Positions 32,571 to 44,730 are shown, counted from the stretch's first letter. The stretch: 64,000 bases of DNA from Nansenia antarctica (GCA_963989245.1 OZ022345.1:46313493-46377492); one strand, 5' to 3'. Notes: generated from the letters alone by a model not told the origin. Program-made: numbers and translations.

Positions 32571-34150
32571 GTTTTTTTAGTGTGTGCCACATACTGTAGC
32601 TCCAAAGTTGAATTCTTCAGTCTTCGGTACTGTAGTGATGGCATGGCTTGGCTCTCATTGCAGTAAGGATAAGCAGATGGTGCTTAGTGTGCACGCGCTG
32701 AACTGCTAGCTCACCCTCCACGATGCAGAGACGGTACGCTGAAGGCACCATCACACTCATGCGGCGTGTTAGGTCTTTACATGGCAGGGAACATGTGTTT
32801 GCACACACTCCACCTTTCATTGTGAGAAGTCCTATGCACGGCGTATGTATGGACTGTACATTGCACATGCAGTCTAATCCGATCTAAGCAAAGAGCGCGG
32901 TGACGTCTGTTATAGTCTGTGACAGCAGCTGGTGAAACCAGGAACAAGTCAGCAGCCCATCAAATGTTCAGACTTTTATTCTGAAAAATGTAAATAAACG
33001 TGTTGTTGAAAATCAATGACACACTGGCTAGTCAACTAACACAGTTTGTTTTGTGAGCCTGTAAAGTAGTGTTATAGTTAACTAGGTAGTAGTGGGGATT
33101 ACTCACCGAATCCATTGCATTGCTAGTATTTTTGCTTGACTAGAGAGTGTGTCATAGATTTTCAACAACATTTAACATTTATTTACATTTTTCTGAATAA
33201 AAGTCTGAGCCGGTTTCACCAGCTGCGGTGGCATATCTTACAGTATGCTGCAGGGAACAGGGTTGTTACTGCTCCACTGCAGTTTATGGAGACAAACAAG
33301 GTGAAAAGATCACCAGGGATGCTTGTGAGTGCTTCTACAGACGCTGTCCTTCCCCTACTAACGACCTCATCTCTACTGCCTCTCTCTGCTGCATGACAAG
33401 GACACCCTCACCCTGTTATGTCCATGAGAGAGTGGCCTGTCTGTGGCTAATGTCTGTTTGAGTAGTGGTGGGAGTGGTGGTGATGGTCAGATAATGGAAG
33501 TAGTGGTGGTGGTGGTGGTGGGGGGGGGGTACAGTTTTAGAATAGATTTTCTGAGGATCATAGGGCCATAGGGCCTGCAGACATTTTCCCTCCATAACTT
33601 GAAGGTCCTGCCGCTGCCTTAAGCTCATCCATAATTCAGCTCTGCATCCAACGGCCCCTCCACCCACACCCCCTGCACACCCCCACCCCCATCCCTACAA
33701 CCACAGTCCGCACCCCCCCTGGACCACTCTCTTCAGAAGCCACCTGTCAGCCCATGTTTAATGCAGCCCACCGGGGGGGCGGGGGTGGGGGTTCAGATGA
33801 ACTTGCATTTCTTTTGCAGAGAAAATCTGAGGGCTCATGAATTTACAATGTGGCTGAGCCGTGAGGTTAGCAATGTTCTCCCCCCAAAGAAGAGATGACA
33901 CATCAATCTCTCACTGCCTTTGAACTGCAGAAAAAGCTAGTTTGCAGCCTTGGACGATTCCAAACAAAATGATAAAAAGCTTGTTTTGGGGGGGTTAATA
34001 CAAGACGGCTTACTCTAAAAGAGTAAGGACAACAGAGGTTTTCCGGCCCCAGTAATATATACAGCTGTTTCAGCAAGTACATACAGTACAGTCATGTAGT
34101 AAACTCCAGAGAAGTTCAGAGTAGCAGGGTTGTAACTGTAAAGGACGAAA
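32571..34150. other. Intronic stretch, mostly single-copy
   Basis: Contains a (GGT)n run near 33500-33520 and G- or C-rich runs near 33525 and 33775. TGTTGTTGAAAATCAATGAC (33001) and a later GATTTTCAACAACATTTAAC (33157) form the start of an inverted repeat of about 60-80 bp arms enclosing about 140 bp, possibly a degenerate DNA-transposon remnant. No gene. Confidence 0.55.
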
Positions 34151-34164
34151 GGCATTTCATTTTT

Positions 34165-34355
34165 TTTTTTTTTATGTCTGAGTGGGGCAGTCCCACTCAT
34201 ATTTTTCATTTTATTGGACAGATACAGTGAAGACAGACAGGAAAGTAAGAGAGGGCATATTAGCAGGGCATGGGCCGGATTCGAACCCATGCCGACATGG
34301 GCATATGTGTACACTGTAGACCGTGGTGCTAGACCACTGGACCACCCCAGGCCAC
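34165..34355 (-). mobile_element. tRNA-derived SINE with 14-bp target duplication
   Basis: On the minus strand: A box TGGTCCAGTGGTCTAGCACC, B box GGTTCGAATCC, a body CTTTCCTGTCTGTCTTCACT, a hairpin tail GAGTGGGACTGCCCCACTC and poly(A). The insertion is bounded by GGCATTTCATTTTT at 34151-34164 and 34356-34369. The tail is shared with the SINE at 51283-51490. Confidence 0.92.
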
Positions 34356-34532
34356 GGCATTTCATTTTTGAAGATGATAATTCTCTATTAGCTCATATAT
34401 ATTATTAATCATGCTTATTGCTCAGCCTCCCGTCCTCTCCTGGAGCAGCCACGTGGATCACCCAGGGTGACGTCCTGCACTGGCCTGTGATAACAGACAT
34501 ATACTGTATATCATGACCAAGTGTATACATAC

Positions 34533-35104
34533 ACATAATGTTTTATTCCTGGCCAGAATTAAAAGAATGCTGGTCTTCCTTTTTTGACACTATGTCCAGA
34601 GCTCTCAATATTGATTTACAACCATGTCCTTTGATGGCAATTTTTGGGACGTCCGCTTTAGTGACCAGACTTAACACAAAGTGTGCTAGTGTGGTTGCTT
34701 TTGCCTTATTACACTGGAAGAGTTCTAGCCCTCCGAGCTCTTTTTCCAGGTTGAAGGACTTCCTGTCTCTCCTCCACTTAAATACTTTCCTCCAATTAAA
34801 TACTCTACTCTATATACTCTTTCACCTCATATGGGACCCTATCCTGTCCTACATTGAGACCCTGACCTTCCCCAACTCTGTAGAAACTGGAAGCCTTAGA
34901 CTTTTATTATTTATACAAAATAAAAATAAAAATGTAGTCTTTATTTAATTTTTCATTTGCTCTCATGTTCTGTTTTTACATTGTTGGTACTGTTTGCATG
35001 TCTTTAAATGTGTTAGTATGTTGAAAGAAAGGTTGGTTCTATACATATTCACATACAGTACGTGTTTTGAAATATACCCAATAAAAAAATACATTAAAAG
35101 AAAA
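34533..35104 (+). mobile_element. L1-type LINE 3' end, 5'-truncated
   Basis: The first part reads HMFYSWPELKECWSSFF-like, then CPLMAIFGTSAL, ASVVAFALLHWKSSSPPSSF, resembling the C-terminal region of L1 ORF2 in fish, with an internal deletion. A 3' UTR ending CCCAATAAAAAAATACATTA follows. Imperfect flanking repeats GTGTATACATAC (34521) and GTGCATACATAC (35105) fit an aged target duplication. Confidence 0.72.
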
Positions 35105-36068
35105 GTGCATACATACATCTTCACCACCGGGGGCAGTTGACCTCATATAGAATAAGGATGATCTAAACCCACCAGGCCTCCAGTGGAGAGCAGCTTACTG
35201 CATTACAGTGAGTAGATACGAGACAGTAATGTAGAGAAAGTACCCGGGGCAGAGGTAGTTCTGCCTTCATAACGATCTACTGTGCAAGGTGCTATAGGAA
35301 GACAGGCACCAGAACAGCCACCTGTTCTCTGGTTTCATCCGCGTGGACATAGCACAGTGGATTTGATAATCAGATGGAGAGTATAACTGCCCATCAGAGG
35401 CCGATCCCAACTGACCACACTCCATCGTCCTGGTATTCCCTCTGTAAGATATCTCAGAACAGACAGGGGATCAGAAAAGACGAGCATGTAATCGTGCTCC
35501 CCGTCAAGGGATGACTGTTCAAAACAGAAATAAAAACTGTCCAGTACGCCTCTCATTCCTGTGACTTCCCCGCAAAGAGCAGGACCTCTCTAGAGGCGGA
35601 AGTGTTGCTGCCTGTCTGATATTACCATGGGAGACAGTGAGAGGGGGAGAGAGAGAGGGAGAGGGAGAGAGAGAGGGAGAGAGAAAGAGTGCCATGGGGG
35701 CCCTGTCTAGGCCATTACATCATTGCTTTCCCTTGCTGCAGTGGCTGAGAATGAAAGAACTCTCCAATCTCTCTGTTTCTACACAGTAAACAGTCACCTC
35801 TGCCGTTATACATACAACTATTAGAGCACACATGACAAAGGAGGGGACAAGGGCAAATATGAGAAATGTAGCCCATCTGCTGAGACTGGGCTCTCCTAAG
35901 AGCAACGCAAGGCTCTTTGTGTCTTTTTTTTTTCACTGAGTCATGTGAACATAGGGTAGTCAATCCTTTGAGGTAAAAATACCAATACATCAAGGTTTCT
36001 GAGAGGTTTAAGCAGACACAGGCACACAAACCGACACACACACACAAACCGACACACACACACAAACC

Positions 36069-36102
<34 letters not shown>

Positions 36103-36450
36103 GCAGTCTAGTCCCCGTCTTTGCCAAGCAGTCAGACAGTCAGCCAGCTTCTGAGGGTCTAATTGCTATCGTGTCAGTAAGAAGTGGAGTTGGCTTGGTC
36201 TCTGGTTCCGAGGCAGGCTGTTTCCTCCCCTAATGAAGGGCTTGCTTGTTCAGAGCTGTGGGCCACTCACCCTCTGAGTCCTCTCCCCACTGGTTGGTGC
36301 TGTGACGTGCTCACAAAGACGACCACAACACACAAGGAAAAAAATGGCTGCCAACGCTTCAGCATGACGGGAGTACTGAGTGGGAGAGGCTAAACCAATA
36401 AGAAAAGGTCAATCAGACCTATCGAGAAATGTCACTGTTGCTTTCTGTCA

Positions 36451-36600
36451 TGAGAGAGAGAGAAAGAGAGAGAGGGTGTGTGTAGGAGAGAGAGAGAGAG
36501 AGAGAGAGAAAGAGGGAGAACGTGTGTGTGTGTGTGTGTGTGTGTGCGTGTGTGTGTGTGCGTGCACGTGTGAGAGAGAGAGAGCGAGAGAGAAAGAGAG
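36451..36600. repeat. Compound (GA)n-(GT)n-(GA)n
   Basis: Alternating GA and GT blocks end 50 bp before the dispersed repeat at 36650. Confidence 0.93.
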
Positions 36601-36649
36601 ATTGATTCAGTTGCTGAGAGACTACAATCTAGGCAGATAGAGACCCATA

Positions 36650-36764
36650 CTCTCACGACTACTAAAGCATCAGCCCTGACTCACTCATACAGCCCATCAC
36701 CCTGTGTGGTGTCAGTGGATTGGTTCTGCTCCTCACTGCTGTTGCTAGCTGCTACATAGCATGT
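36650..36764 (+). repeat. Dispersed repeat, copy 1 (inverted partner at 48004)
   Basis: About 115 bp, nearly the exact reverse complement of 48004-48119 (shared AGCATCAGCCCTGACTCACT and TCAGTGGATTGGTTCTGCTC). In both copies a (GA)n tract precedes it in its own orientation, so microsatellite and unique part move together. Confidence 0.88.
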
Positions 36765-37047
36765 GAGTAGATATGAGACGAGCGTATAGTGAGACATGGT
36801 AGCAGTGGTGAAATGTGTGAACAGCAGCCAAAATGGGGGGAAAGCTAGCTTCCTACAGCCAAGGAAAGGATAAAGGAAGTCTCCTGTTCTCTCTAATCTC
36901 AGTCTAGAGGTGAATTGTGTGAATTCCCTCTTCCCTACACCAATTATGTTGCACCTGGACGGTGTGATGGCCAGAGAGCTGTCCTTAAAACGATGTGATG
37001 GATAGTGTCTAGACTGTCCACCTCACTGCCATTTTGGCACTCATACA

Positions 37048-37337
37048 CACACAAACAAACAAACAAACACACACGCGTGCGCGCACACACACACACACAA
37101 GCAAGCACAAACACACGCACAGATGACACACACACGCACAGATGAAACACACACACACAGATGACACACACACACACACACACACAGATGACACACACAC
37201 ACGCACAGATGAAACACACACACACAGATGACACACACACACACACACACACAGATGAAACACACACACACACAGATGACACACACACACACAGATGACA
37301 CACACACACTCACAGATGAAACACACACACACAGATG

Positions 37338-37367
<30 letters not shown>
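37048..37367. repeat. (CA)n array with regular CAGATGA insertions
   Basis: CA runs of 8-20 bp are separated by CAGATGA(C/A)AC about 10 times, giving a quasi-minisatellite of roughly 20-34 bp periods. Confidence 0.92.
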
Positions 37368-37369
<2 letters not shown>

Positions 37370-37687
37370 AATCAAACAAACTATCCTGTGGCAGATAACA
37401 TACAGTACATTTACATTAGCAGAGAGAGTGACAGTAGAGATAATAGAGGAGCAATTATGCCACTGCTTCCTGTAGCAGTGTAGCTCCCCTATGGAGAGAC
37501 TCTCTATATGCCGCTGAAACGGGCACAGTGACGCAGCATATTTGCAGTCGCACACAAAGATACTGTATATGGAGAGAGAAACACAGAGAGGGAGACTTAC
37601 CTGGTGAGAAAGAACAAAGGAGAGGATGGTGGCTTTCGGTTCAGCACAGGGGAAAAAACACACTTTCACAGTCCTAACGAGAGAAAG

Positions 37688-37688
<1 letters not shown>

Positions 37689-37765
<77 letters not shown>
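37689..37765. repeat. (GA)n microsatellite
   Basis: About 38 uninterrupted GA units. Confidence 0.97.
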
Positions 37766-37768
<3 letters not shown>

Positions 37769-37902
37769 CGTTAGAATCTTCATGGTCGTACTACCTGTTT
37801 TTGGTTTCCTTATAGATGCAGACGGTGCTAAGCTGTACCTGCCAAACTCTCTGTGGCAGGAGTCATTATACCCACTACTATATTTATACAGACACACTCC
37901 CT

Positions 37903-37946
<44 letters not shown>

Positions 37947-38054
37947 GTGTCTGCCGGTCGACAGCTAGCACTGCTCAGGTGTCGGGGACAGTAGGGGATG
38001 GAGCAGGCAGGGGGGGGGGGGTTGAGAGGACGGAATCAGCTCAGTTGTAAGGCA

Positions 38055-38059
38055 GTGTG

Positions 38060-38111
<52 letters not shown>

Positions 38112-38153
38112 TGTGTGTGTGTGTGTGTATGTGTGTGTATGTGTGTGTGTGCG
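38055..38153. repeat. (GT)n microsatellite
   Basis: Interrupted GT array (GAGT and TATG variants). It lies about 115 bp from (CA)n at 37909-37940 on the same strand. Confidence 0.95.
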
Positions 38154-38915
38154 TCTGTACAGGTGGGGGGACTGGAGGATTAAGACTTTGTTCCTCTCTG
38201 TGTGTGTGTAATGAGGGGATGTGAGGCTCGACCTCCTGCTGAATAATAATACTGTCCCAGGGTTCCTCTGCCGCCATGACTGACAACAGGCTCGGAAACA
38301 AAGAGCGCACTTCCTGCTGAGTCTTGACTCTTCCTCCGCTGCACCGCGGGAACCACACCAAATCACAAGAAAGGAGCTTCACACTCTGAGAGATGACATT
38401 TTGATTTGAGTATCAAACACACCTTGCCTCATCTGACTCTATCCTCACAATCACCACATACCTCTGACTCTCTGTGGACAGCGAGACGGTGACAGACAGA
38501 GCACTCAGGGGTGACAGCCTTGGCTCCTGTGTCGGGGGGGGGGGGTTCATTCTAGGCTCCTAATCAGCAAACTGCGCAGTGTGAACAGAGAGCCAGACCC
38601 ATCCAGCCCCCACCAGAGCCAGACCCATCCAGCCCCCACCAGGCCACCAAGATACAAAAGCCTCTGTACCCCTGGACAAGCCAGGGTACGGCCCATGTGC
38701 ACTTGCCACACACCTACCCCTATTTGCCATCAAACTGTTCAGGTGGCCATGCTCTATCCTTGACGATTGTGAGTTTGTAATAGGGTTAGGGTTAGGGACA
38801 TGAGTATACTGTACATGTCCAGTTCACAATGATAACTATGAACGACATCCTTACATTTTAAAAACAACAAACATAATTAAAACATAGGACATAAGACCTG
38901 ATAAACAAAGTGTAT

Positions 38916-39242
38916 AATTCTTCTTCTTCGGCGTATGGGTTGTTGTTTACTCCACTCCACCAGGCTCGGGGCCGAGGGGCTATCCTTTTACCACCCCGAA
39001 ACCTGGTTGAGGGGCTCACCCGGGCTATATTTCTGGACACCCCTCCAGAAGCCACGTCATCGTCTCGTCATCTAATACCGACAGACCATGCATCCCGTTG
39101 GGTGGGTGGTACACCGGGCAATCCATGATAACATGGTCTGCGGTTTGGTCCTCTGCGCCACACTCGCACGACGCATTTGGGGCCAAGCCCCATCTGTGCA
39201 TTGATGAGCGGAAACGCCCGACGCCGGTCCGGAGACCGGAAG
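38916..39242 (-). mobile_element. LINE tail, 5'-truncated, with 12-bp TSD (copy 1)
   Basis: A minus-strand fragment encoding the end of a non-LTR ORF2: RTGVGRFRSSMHRWGLAPNA, then a zinc-knuckle-like SCECGAEDQTADHVIMDCPV with a CxC...H...C pattern. The 3' end is a GAAGAAGAA tail. Identical 12-bp flanks AACAAAGTGTAT lie at 38904-38915 and 39243-39254. It is very similar to the copy at 44731-45001. Confidence 0.9.
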
Positions 39243-39545
39243 AACAAAGTGTATCATAATAAAAAAACAACTGACAGGAGGATGGGGAGGCTTCAGGAGG
39301 GACAGCTAATCCTGACGCTTGGAGAAGTGTGTGAAGAGAGATCTAGGCTGGGTCGGCAGTCATATACACACGTAGAGTGACTGCATCTTTAGGGTTACTA
39401 GTAACCAAATGCAAAGTCATAGTCATGATGCCTAAACAAACAAGTGGACCTGTTTAGACAGAAATCATGGATTATGGTTTGGCTGTCTCACCATTAGGGC
39501 TAGTAGGACTAGACCCCCTCCCTCATTTCCTGCCTCCATGAAAAC

Positions 39546-40525
39546 AAAGAATGGATGACCACCAACCTTCTCAAACTCCACAGTAATAAAACAGAACTCA
39601 TGGTTGTCGAGTTCTGTGTTATTACTGCACCCAAGACCCTCCTTCAAAAGATCAGTAACCTCATCCTCACCATTGACGGCTGTTCCATTTGCCCCTCCTC
39701 GGAGGTCAGGAACCTGGGGGTCTTGCTCGACCTACCCCTTTCCTTTGAACCACACTTACGGTCAGTCACCAAGTCTGCCTTCTTCCATCTCAAAACTGTA
39801 ACGATGAGGTGTGTGCAGCGGACCCGGGTGCGGTGCAGGATGAAGGAATGACAGCAGGCAGCGGTTGGCACAACTAAGGACACTTTACTAAAACAGACAG
39901 AAACCTGACATGAAAGCCACAGGAAGAAACCCTCTTCCTGACTGTGCTAAACAAGACAGAAGCCCCACAGAGTGAATGCTGCTCAAAACCTGTGTGAATA
40001 CTGTAGACCGGACTGACACCAGGTTCTACCCAGAACCACCGGCTAGAGCAGCTCACAATTCCTGTGCAAGGCAGACAAAATAACAAACCAGGAACATATA
40101 CTTAGAACTGACAAAGAGATCAACCAGCAAGGACTGCTGGGAAGTGAAGACATAAATAGACAGGTGCCAAACACACACACATAGGTGACACGCATCAAGT
40201 CCATAATGAGGAGAGGAACAGAGGGTGTCCCAGGGCCACCAGGGGCCACCAGAGGGAGGCACCAAGGAGCCGCCAAGGAAATGGCAACTCCAACCGTAAC
40301 GCAAAACCATCTCCCGTCTCCGACCCTCACTCTCTGATACCTCCGCTGAAACTTTCTTTTTGTTTTGGAAAAATGCTTTTGTCACCTCCCGTCTGGATCA
40401 TTGTCTGGAGTCCTTCTTGGTGTTTCCAGCTAGGCCCTAAACCGGCTACAATTATGTCCAAAACTCAGCTGCCAGGATCCTCACCTGCACTAAACCCTGG
40501 GAGCACATCACCCCCACCCAACGAC
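39546..40525 (+). mobile_element. L2-type LINE fragment split by an LTR-like insertion
   Basis: Left part (39546-39796): WMTTNLLKLHSNKTELMVV, then APKTLLQKISNLIL, SSEVRNLGVLLDLPLSFEPH, SVTKSAFFHLKT. Right part (40312-40525): the continuing thumb region, with CPKLSCQDPH-like and LGAHH-like frames. Between them sits the element at 39797-40311. Frames are broken; not coding. Confidence 0.82.
39797..40311. mobile_element. Solo-LTR-like insertion inside the L2 fragment
   Basis: 515 bp starting TGTAACGATGAGG and ending CAACCGTAACG, bounded by CAAAAC at 39791-39796 and 40312-40317, and exactly interrupting the L2 reading. The TG start and 6-bp duplication recall a solo LTR. The end CG instead of CA and the lack of an identified partner make the class uncertain. 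Confidence 0.6.
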
Positions 40526-40539
40526 AACATGTATTTTTA

Positions 40540-40920
40540 TTAAAAATGTATTATAACTGCCCAGTCAGCCGAGAAATGATGGCCCAGATCTGTCCCACAT
40601 CGGTTTTCTACTGGCATCCGGATGTGGCCCAGGTTCAACTTCCCCAGGTCAGAAGTAGGCCGGTTCTGGCTGCCATTCCTGAGCCTTATCTTTGCCATGA
40701 AAAGGCCAGACTTTACCCAGCATGCCATAACCCCACTCAGACCAAAGAGGCCCAGTAGCAGCAGGAATAAGGGCCACATTCCTGATACCAGACCTGGCCC
40801 ACAGCAAAATGCCAACTCTCAGTCAGGGCTGGCCCCACAGATTTGAACCATGTCTGGCCCATATAATACTTGCCATTTACAGAACTTAGCCAAATATGTG
40901 CCAACCCAATACCAGATCAT
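40540..40920. repeat. Degenerate GGCCCA-type repeat region
   Basis: Many dispersed variants of TGGCCCA/GGCCAGA/TGCCA motifs spaced about 20-30 bp (ATGGCCCAGATCTG, GATGTGGCCCAGG, CCTGGCCCACA, TCTGGCCCATA). It looks like the decayed internal repeats seen in some fish transposons; family unknown. Confidence 0.4.
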
Positions 40921-42187
40921 GCCCACAATTGTCTGCTGACTAGATGAGAGCCTGTGTGATTCATGGCTAATCGCACAGGCAGAGAGAGGTGCAGCATCAG
41001 AGGGAAGCTAGCCAAGGCTACATTAGCTCCACGGGGGCCAATGCTAGCTGTGATTAGCGGCCCTGGGATATGGACCCACACCAGCATGGGGCCCAGGGTC
41101 AGCTAATCCAGTCACCTCAGCGTCGCCATGGCAACAGCAACTGCTGGTCCGCTTCTCCCCAGACAGACCCTCCAATACAGGAAACACTGTAGGGACTAGG
41201 GAGGGACCATCATCATGGCAGAGGAATAGGGCTCTATAATAGGTTGAGATTGAGTGAACACACTATGGCAATGACAATATTCTACATCTCAACGCATGAA
41301 CTCAACGACACAATGTTTATATGCTATAGGTTAGTGGTTGAGATCAATACAATGAAAGATGATGAGCAAAAGATAATATGGCATATTATGCCAAAGCATT
41401 GAAGGATGTTCGTTGAAAAGCAGAAGGAAATGATGGTGGACAACAACTGCTTTGTCTATGCGGGGTTAACATGGAAAAACACTATACACCTAATGAAGCT
41501 GCCACACACAAGCCAGAATACAGTCTGGCTTTTTAGACTTCCAGACTCAATTTCACATTCCCCAGTTAATTAAACGGTTTGCCATGTTGTTTCATTCGAG
41601 AGCCTTCTTCCATATTACTGTCTGTGAGTTCTTATTAAGCCTACTGTATCCTCTGTATGCTAATTTAATTGGTTTCCGGTGCCTGTGGCCAACAGCAAGG
41701 ACTGGGTCTATCAAATTGAGAGATTGGGGGAGGGAGAGAGGGAGAGAAGGAGAGAGAGAGAGCATATCCTTGCTATTGCTAAACATGTGACCTGTGCATA
41801 GTAAATAATATAACATTTTGAAAAGTCTTCATTCTTTTGAAACCTTTGTGTGTAGGTAATGTTTACTGTACATTTCGTATCGTTTATTTCACTCGCTTTG
41901 GCAAAAATGCTCGGAACGGACCGATCATCGCAGCGTTTAGGAACATGAAAACAAAGGCTTTCATTGCACAGTTGCACACTTTCGCAGGCAGAGTCCATAA
42001 TCAATCAGATCTCTACAGTTTCATCACATTTGAGTCATTTCATCAAACTGATGCGAGACAATGGGTTCTCCACCCTCCGCCTGATCAAATCCCATCCTGC
42101 CCAAGGCTCGCATCACTGAAATTGGTGCTGTGAGAATCACAGCGAGTCAGTGCAGTTATTGTGATGTATGCATGTCCTTCACTGGGG

Positions 42188-42202
42188 CCCCCCCGCCACA
42201 CC

Positions 42203-42255
<53 letters not shown>
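42188..42255. repeat. Poly(C) run followed by (CA)n
   Basis: About 20 C bases (42198-42219) followed by (CA)n. Confidence 0.95.
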
Positions 42256-42257
<2 letters not shown>

Positions 42258-42504
42258 CCCACCACTAAGCTAGCTCCAGCAACGGGTTCAGTCAGTCCCA
42301 CCCCTTTGGATAACAGGAGCCATATCCTCTCTGGGGCAGGACGTGTGAGGTTTATAATGTGTACACAGACACACCCCTCCTCTCCTCCCATGTCAAACAC
42401 ACACACACAGAGCTCCTACCACAGGCACCTCGTCAGAGCACACCTGAGACAGGGATAACCTAATCTCCAGAACCTACTCATTATCAGCCTTTAGGTACAG
42501 TCGC

Positions 42505-42506
<2 letters not shown>

Positions 42507-42560
<54 letters not shown>
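42507..42560. repeat. (CA)n microsatellite
   Basis: About 27 uninterrupted CA units. Confidence 0.97.
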
Positions 42561-42564
<4 letters not shown>

Positions 42565-43338
42565 TAGATACCCCACAGCTATCCAGACAGGACACACACT
42601 GAGACCAGATGCTCCTTTTAGTGCATAGGGTGTGTATGAAACCTGGCTATACCCTTAATCAGCCCCCTCGAGGCAGGGCACTCGCTAAGGCTGGCAGGGT
42701 ACTCCCTCTGAGATGAATATTGACCCACTCATCTGTATTCAACTTATTCCACTACTTATTCCACTATTCATTCCACTATTTCAGGTCTTTGAAATGACAG
42801 GTGTTCATACCGGCTTCTAGGCTGTGAAATAGCCATGGACGGGTCGCCGTTAGATCACTGCTGAATGACACTGCAGCCTTGTTGTCAGGGAAATCAGATT
42901 GTTCTTCCCCATAACCCTTTGGAATAGCATTTACACTCAGAATTTAGATCGGATTGGAAACATAATCTATACCAGCGACTGCATGAAAGAACATGAAGAT
43001 GTTATCCTGTTTTACATTTGCGTCTGTGAACTATTCACAATCACGCGATTTTTATACGACTTGGAAATCGAATTACCCACTATCATCAGAATGCATCGAC
43101 ATCAGGGGAATTAATACAGGGATTATGTAGAAAGCTGTCCAGTCATTAAACTCTCTTCACATGGACTCAGTCTGAGAAATCCTCTCAGCCTTATTTGACT
43201 GTCTGTGGCCCCACTTAGGGGTGAGACACTCATTACTCTGTCTGATGATTAAGTGCTTCATTTCACATCATCACTTTACAAGGTCTTTTTCTGCTTTGTT
43301 AGTTGCAGAATGCTATGGAGTCAACTACAATAATAATG

Positions 43339-43339
<1 letters not shown>

Positions 43340-43381
<42 letters not shown>

Positions 43382-43390
43382 GTGTGTGTG

Positions 43391-43422
<32 letters not shown>

Positions 43423-43544
43423 CGTGCGTGTGCGCGCGTGTGTGTGTGTGTGTGTGTTGTGTGTGCGCGTGTGTGTGTGTGTGTGTGTGCGTGTGCGCGT
43501 GTGTGTGTGTGTGTGTGCGTGTGTGTGTGTGTGCGTGCGTGTGC

Positions 43545-43580
<36 letters not shown>

Positions 43581-43594
43581 GTGTGTGTGTGTGT

Positions 43595-43630
<36 letters not shown>

Positions 43631-43697
43631 TGTGTGTGTGTGTGTGTGCGTGTGTGTGTCTGTGTGTGTGTGTGTGTGTGTGTGCGCGTGTGTGTGT
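43340..43697. repeat. Long alternating GT/GC tract
   Basis: About 358 bp of GT with repeated GCGT, GCGC and TTGT interruptions; blocks such as GTGCGTGCGTGTGCGCG recur, so the tract has internal duplications. Alternating purine-pyrimidine sequence of this length is prone to Z-DNA. Confidence 0.97.
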
Positions 43698-44730
43698 TTG
43701 AAATCCTACATACTATAAGGTGTCTTGACCACTTGATTTAACACCAGTAGAGGAGGAGATCTTTCTATCACGGCCCCCTGTGGACATTCATCCACTCTAC
43801 TTAGACCAGAGCCCAGAATAACCATCCACCAAGGTCAGAATGCCAAGGTCCTTATGGCACTGTGCCATATGCACAAGGAGGCAGAAAACAGAGGGGAGCA
43901 GGAGCGAAAGGAGACAGTCTATACATATATATATGACATGAGAAATATAGGAGTCCAAAGGAGGAGGAGGAGGAGGAGGAGAAGGGCCAAGAGAGGAAAA
44001 GTGGAAACAAAGAAGAGGTGGGTTAGAATAGGGTCTCCGGATCTGAATTCCCTCAGAGACTGTCAACCTTCCTCCACAGGCGATAAACATCAGTTTGACA
44101 AATCACATTACAGTGTGATACACAGCACCAAGAGCGTGAGCAGAGCCAGGGGAGAGTGTCAGACAGCCTCCCAGACGAGGCGAGGCAGGGAAAATACTAC
44201 CTTTGTGTCTGTCCTTCAACTGTCTGGCAGGCAGGTGCATTTTTTTTTTGGGGGGGGGGGGGGGGGGGATTCAGAATGAGGGATTCAACCAACATAGCTT
44301 CATATACAGTACACAGGTACTGTTGGTTTTCTCACATTGCTTATCCTGGTTCCATATGATAATGACATGATGAACAATCCTAACACAATGAACATGATTT
44401 AATTATCACACACACTCAATGGATCATGCAATTACTGTACCTGCCAGATCTGCTTTGGCCTCACACAGTGAACAGACTATTGTACCTGGGAGGTGTTCAC
44501 ATTTACACAACGGATATTATCGCTTTTCCAGACAAATCTGTTTCTTATTTACATTTGTGAAAATGTTCCGCCACCATGTCATAATCTTTGTTGTGTGCGA
44601 TATTGCTGAAGGTGGATGTGTAATGTATAGTGTAAGGGATGTGGAGGTGTGTGTTTGGAGCTGTGTGAGGACTGTTTACAGGTCTGTACACAAGGCTGCA
44701 ACTAGATAGACGTTTTTATGCCATTAAGCC

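Larger units (their letters stand above)
35105..38903. other. Intronic stretch rich in simple repeats
   Basis: Holds (CA)n at 36034-36100, compound GA/GT at 36451-36600, one copy of an inverted dispersed repeat (36650-36764), the GATGA-(CA)n array at 37048-37367, (GA)n at 37689-37765, (CA)n at 37909-37940, (GT)n at 38055-38153 and a short TTAGGG run at 38780-38797. No gene was recognised. Confidence 0.65.
40921..44720. other. Intronic stretch with C-run, (CA)n and GT/GC tracts
   Basis: Contains a C-run plus (CA)n at 42188-42255, (CA)n at 42507-42560, the long GT/GC tract at 43340-43697, (GGA)n near 43960-43981 and a G-run at 44250-44268. Otherwise no recognised gene or element. Confidence 0.65.

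Noticed and set aside
38780..38797. Telomere-like TTAGGG run
   Set aside because: Only about three units (TAGGGTTAGGGTTAGGG); too short to argue for a telomeric fusion or repair event.
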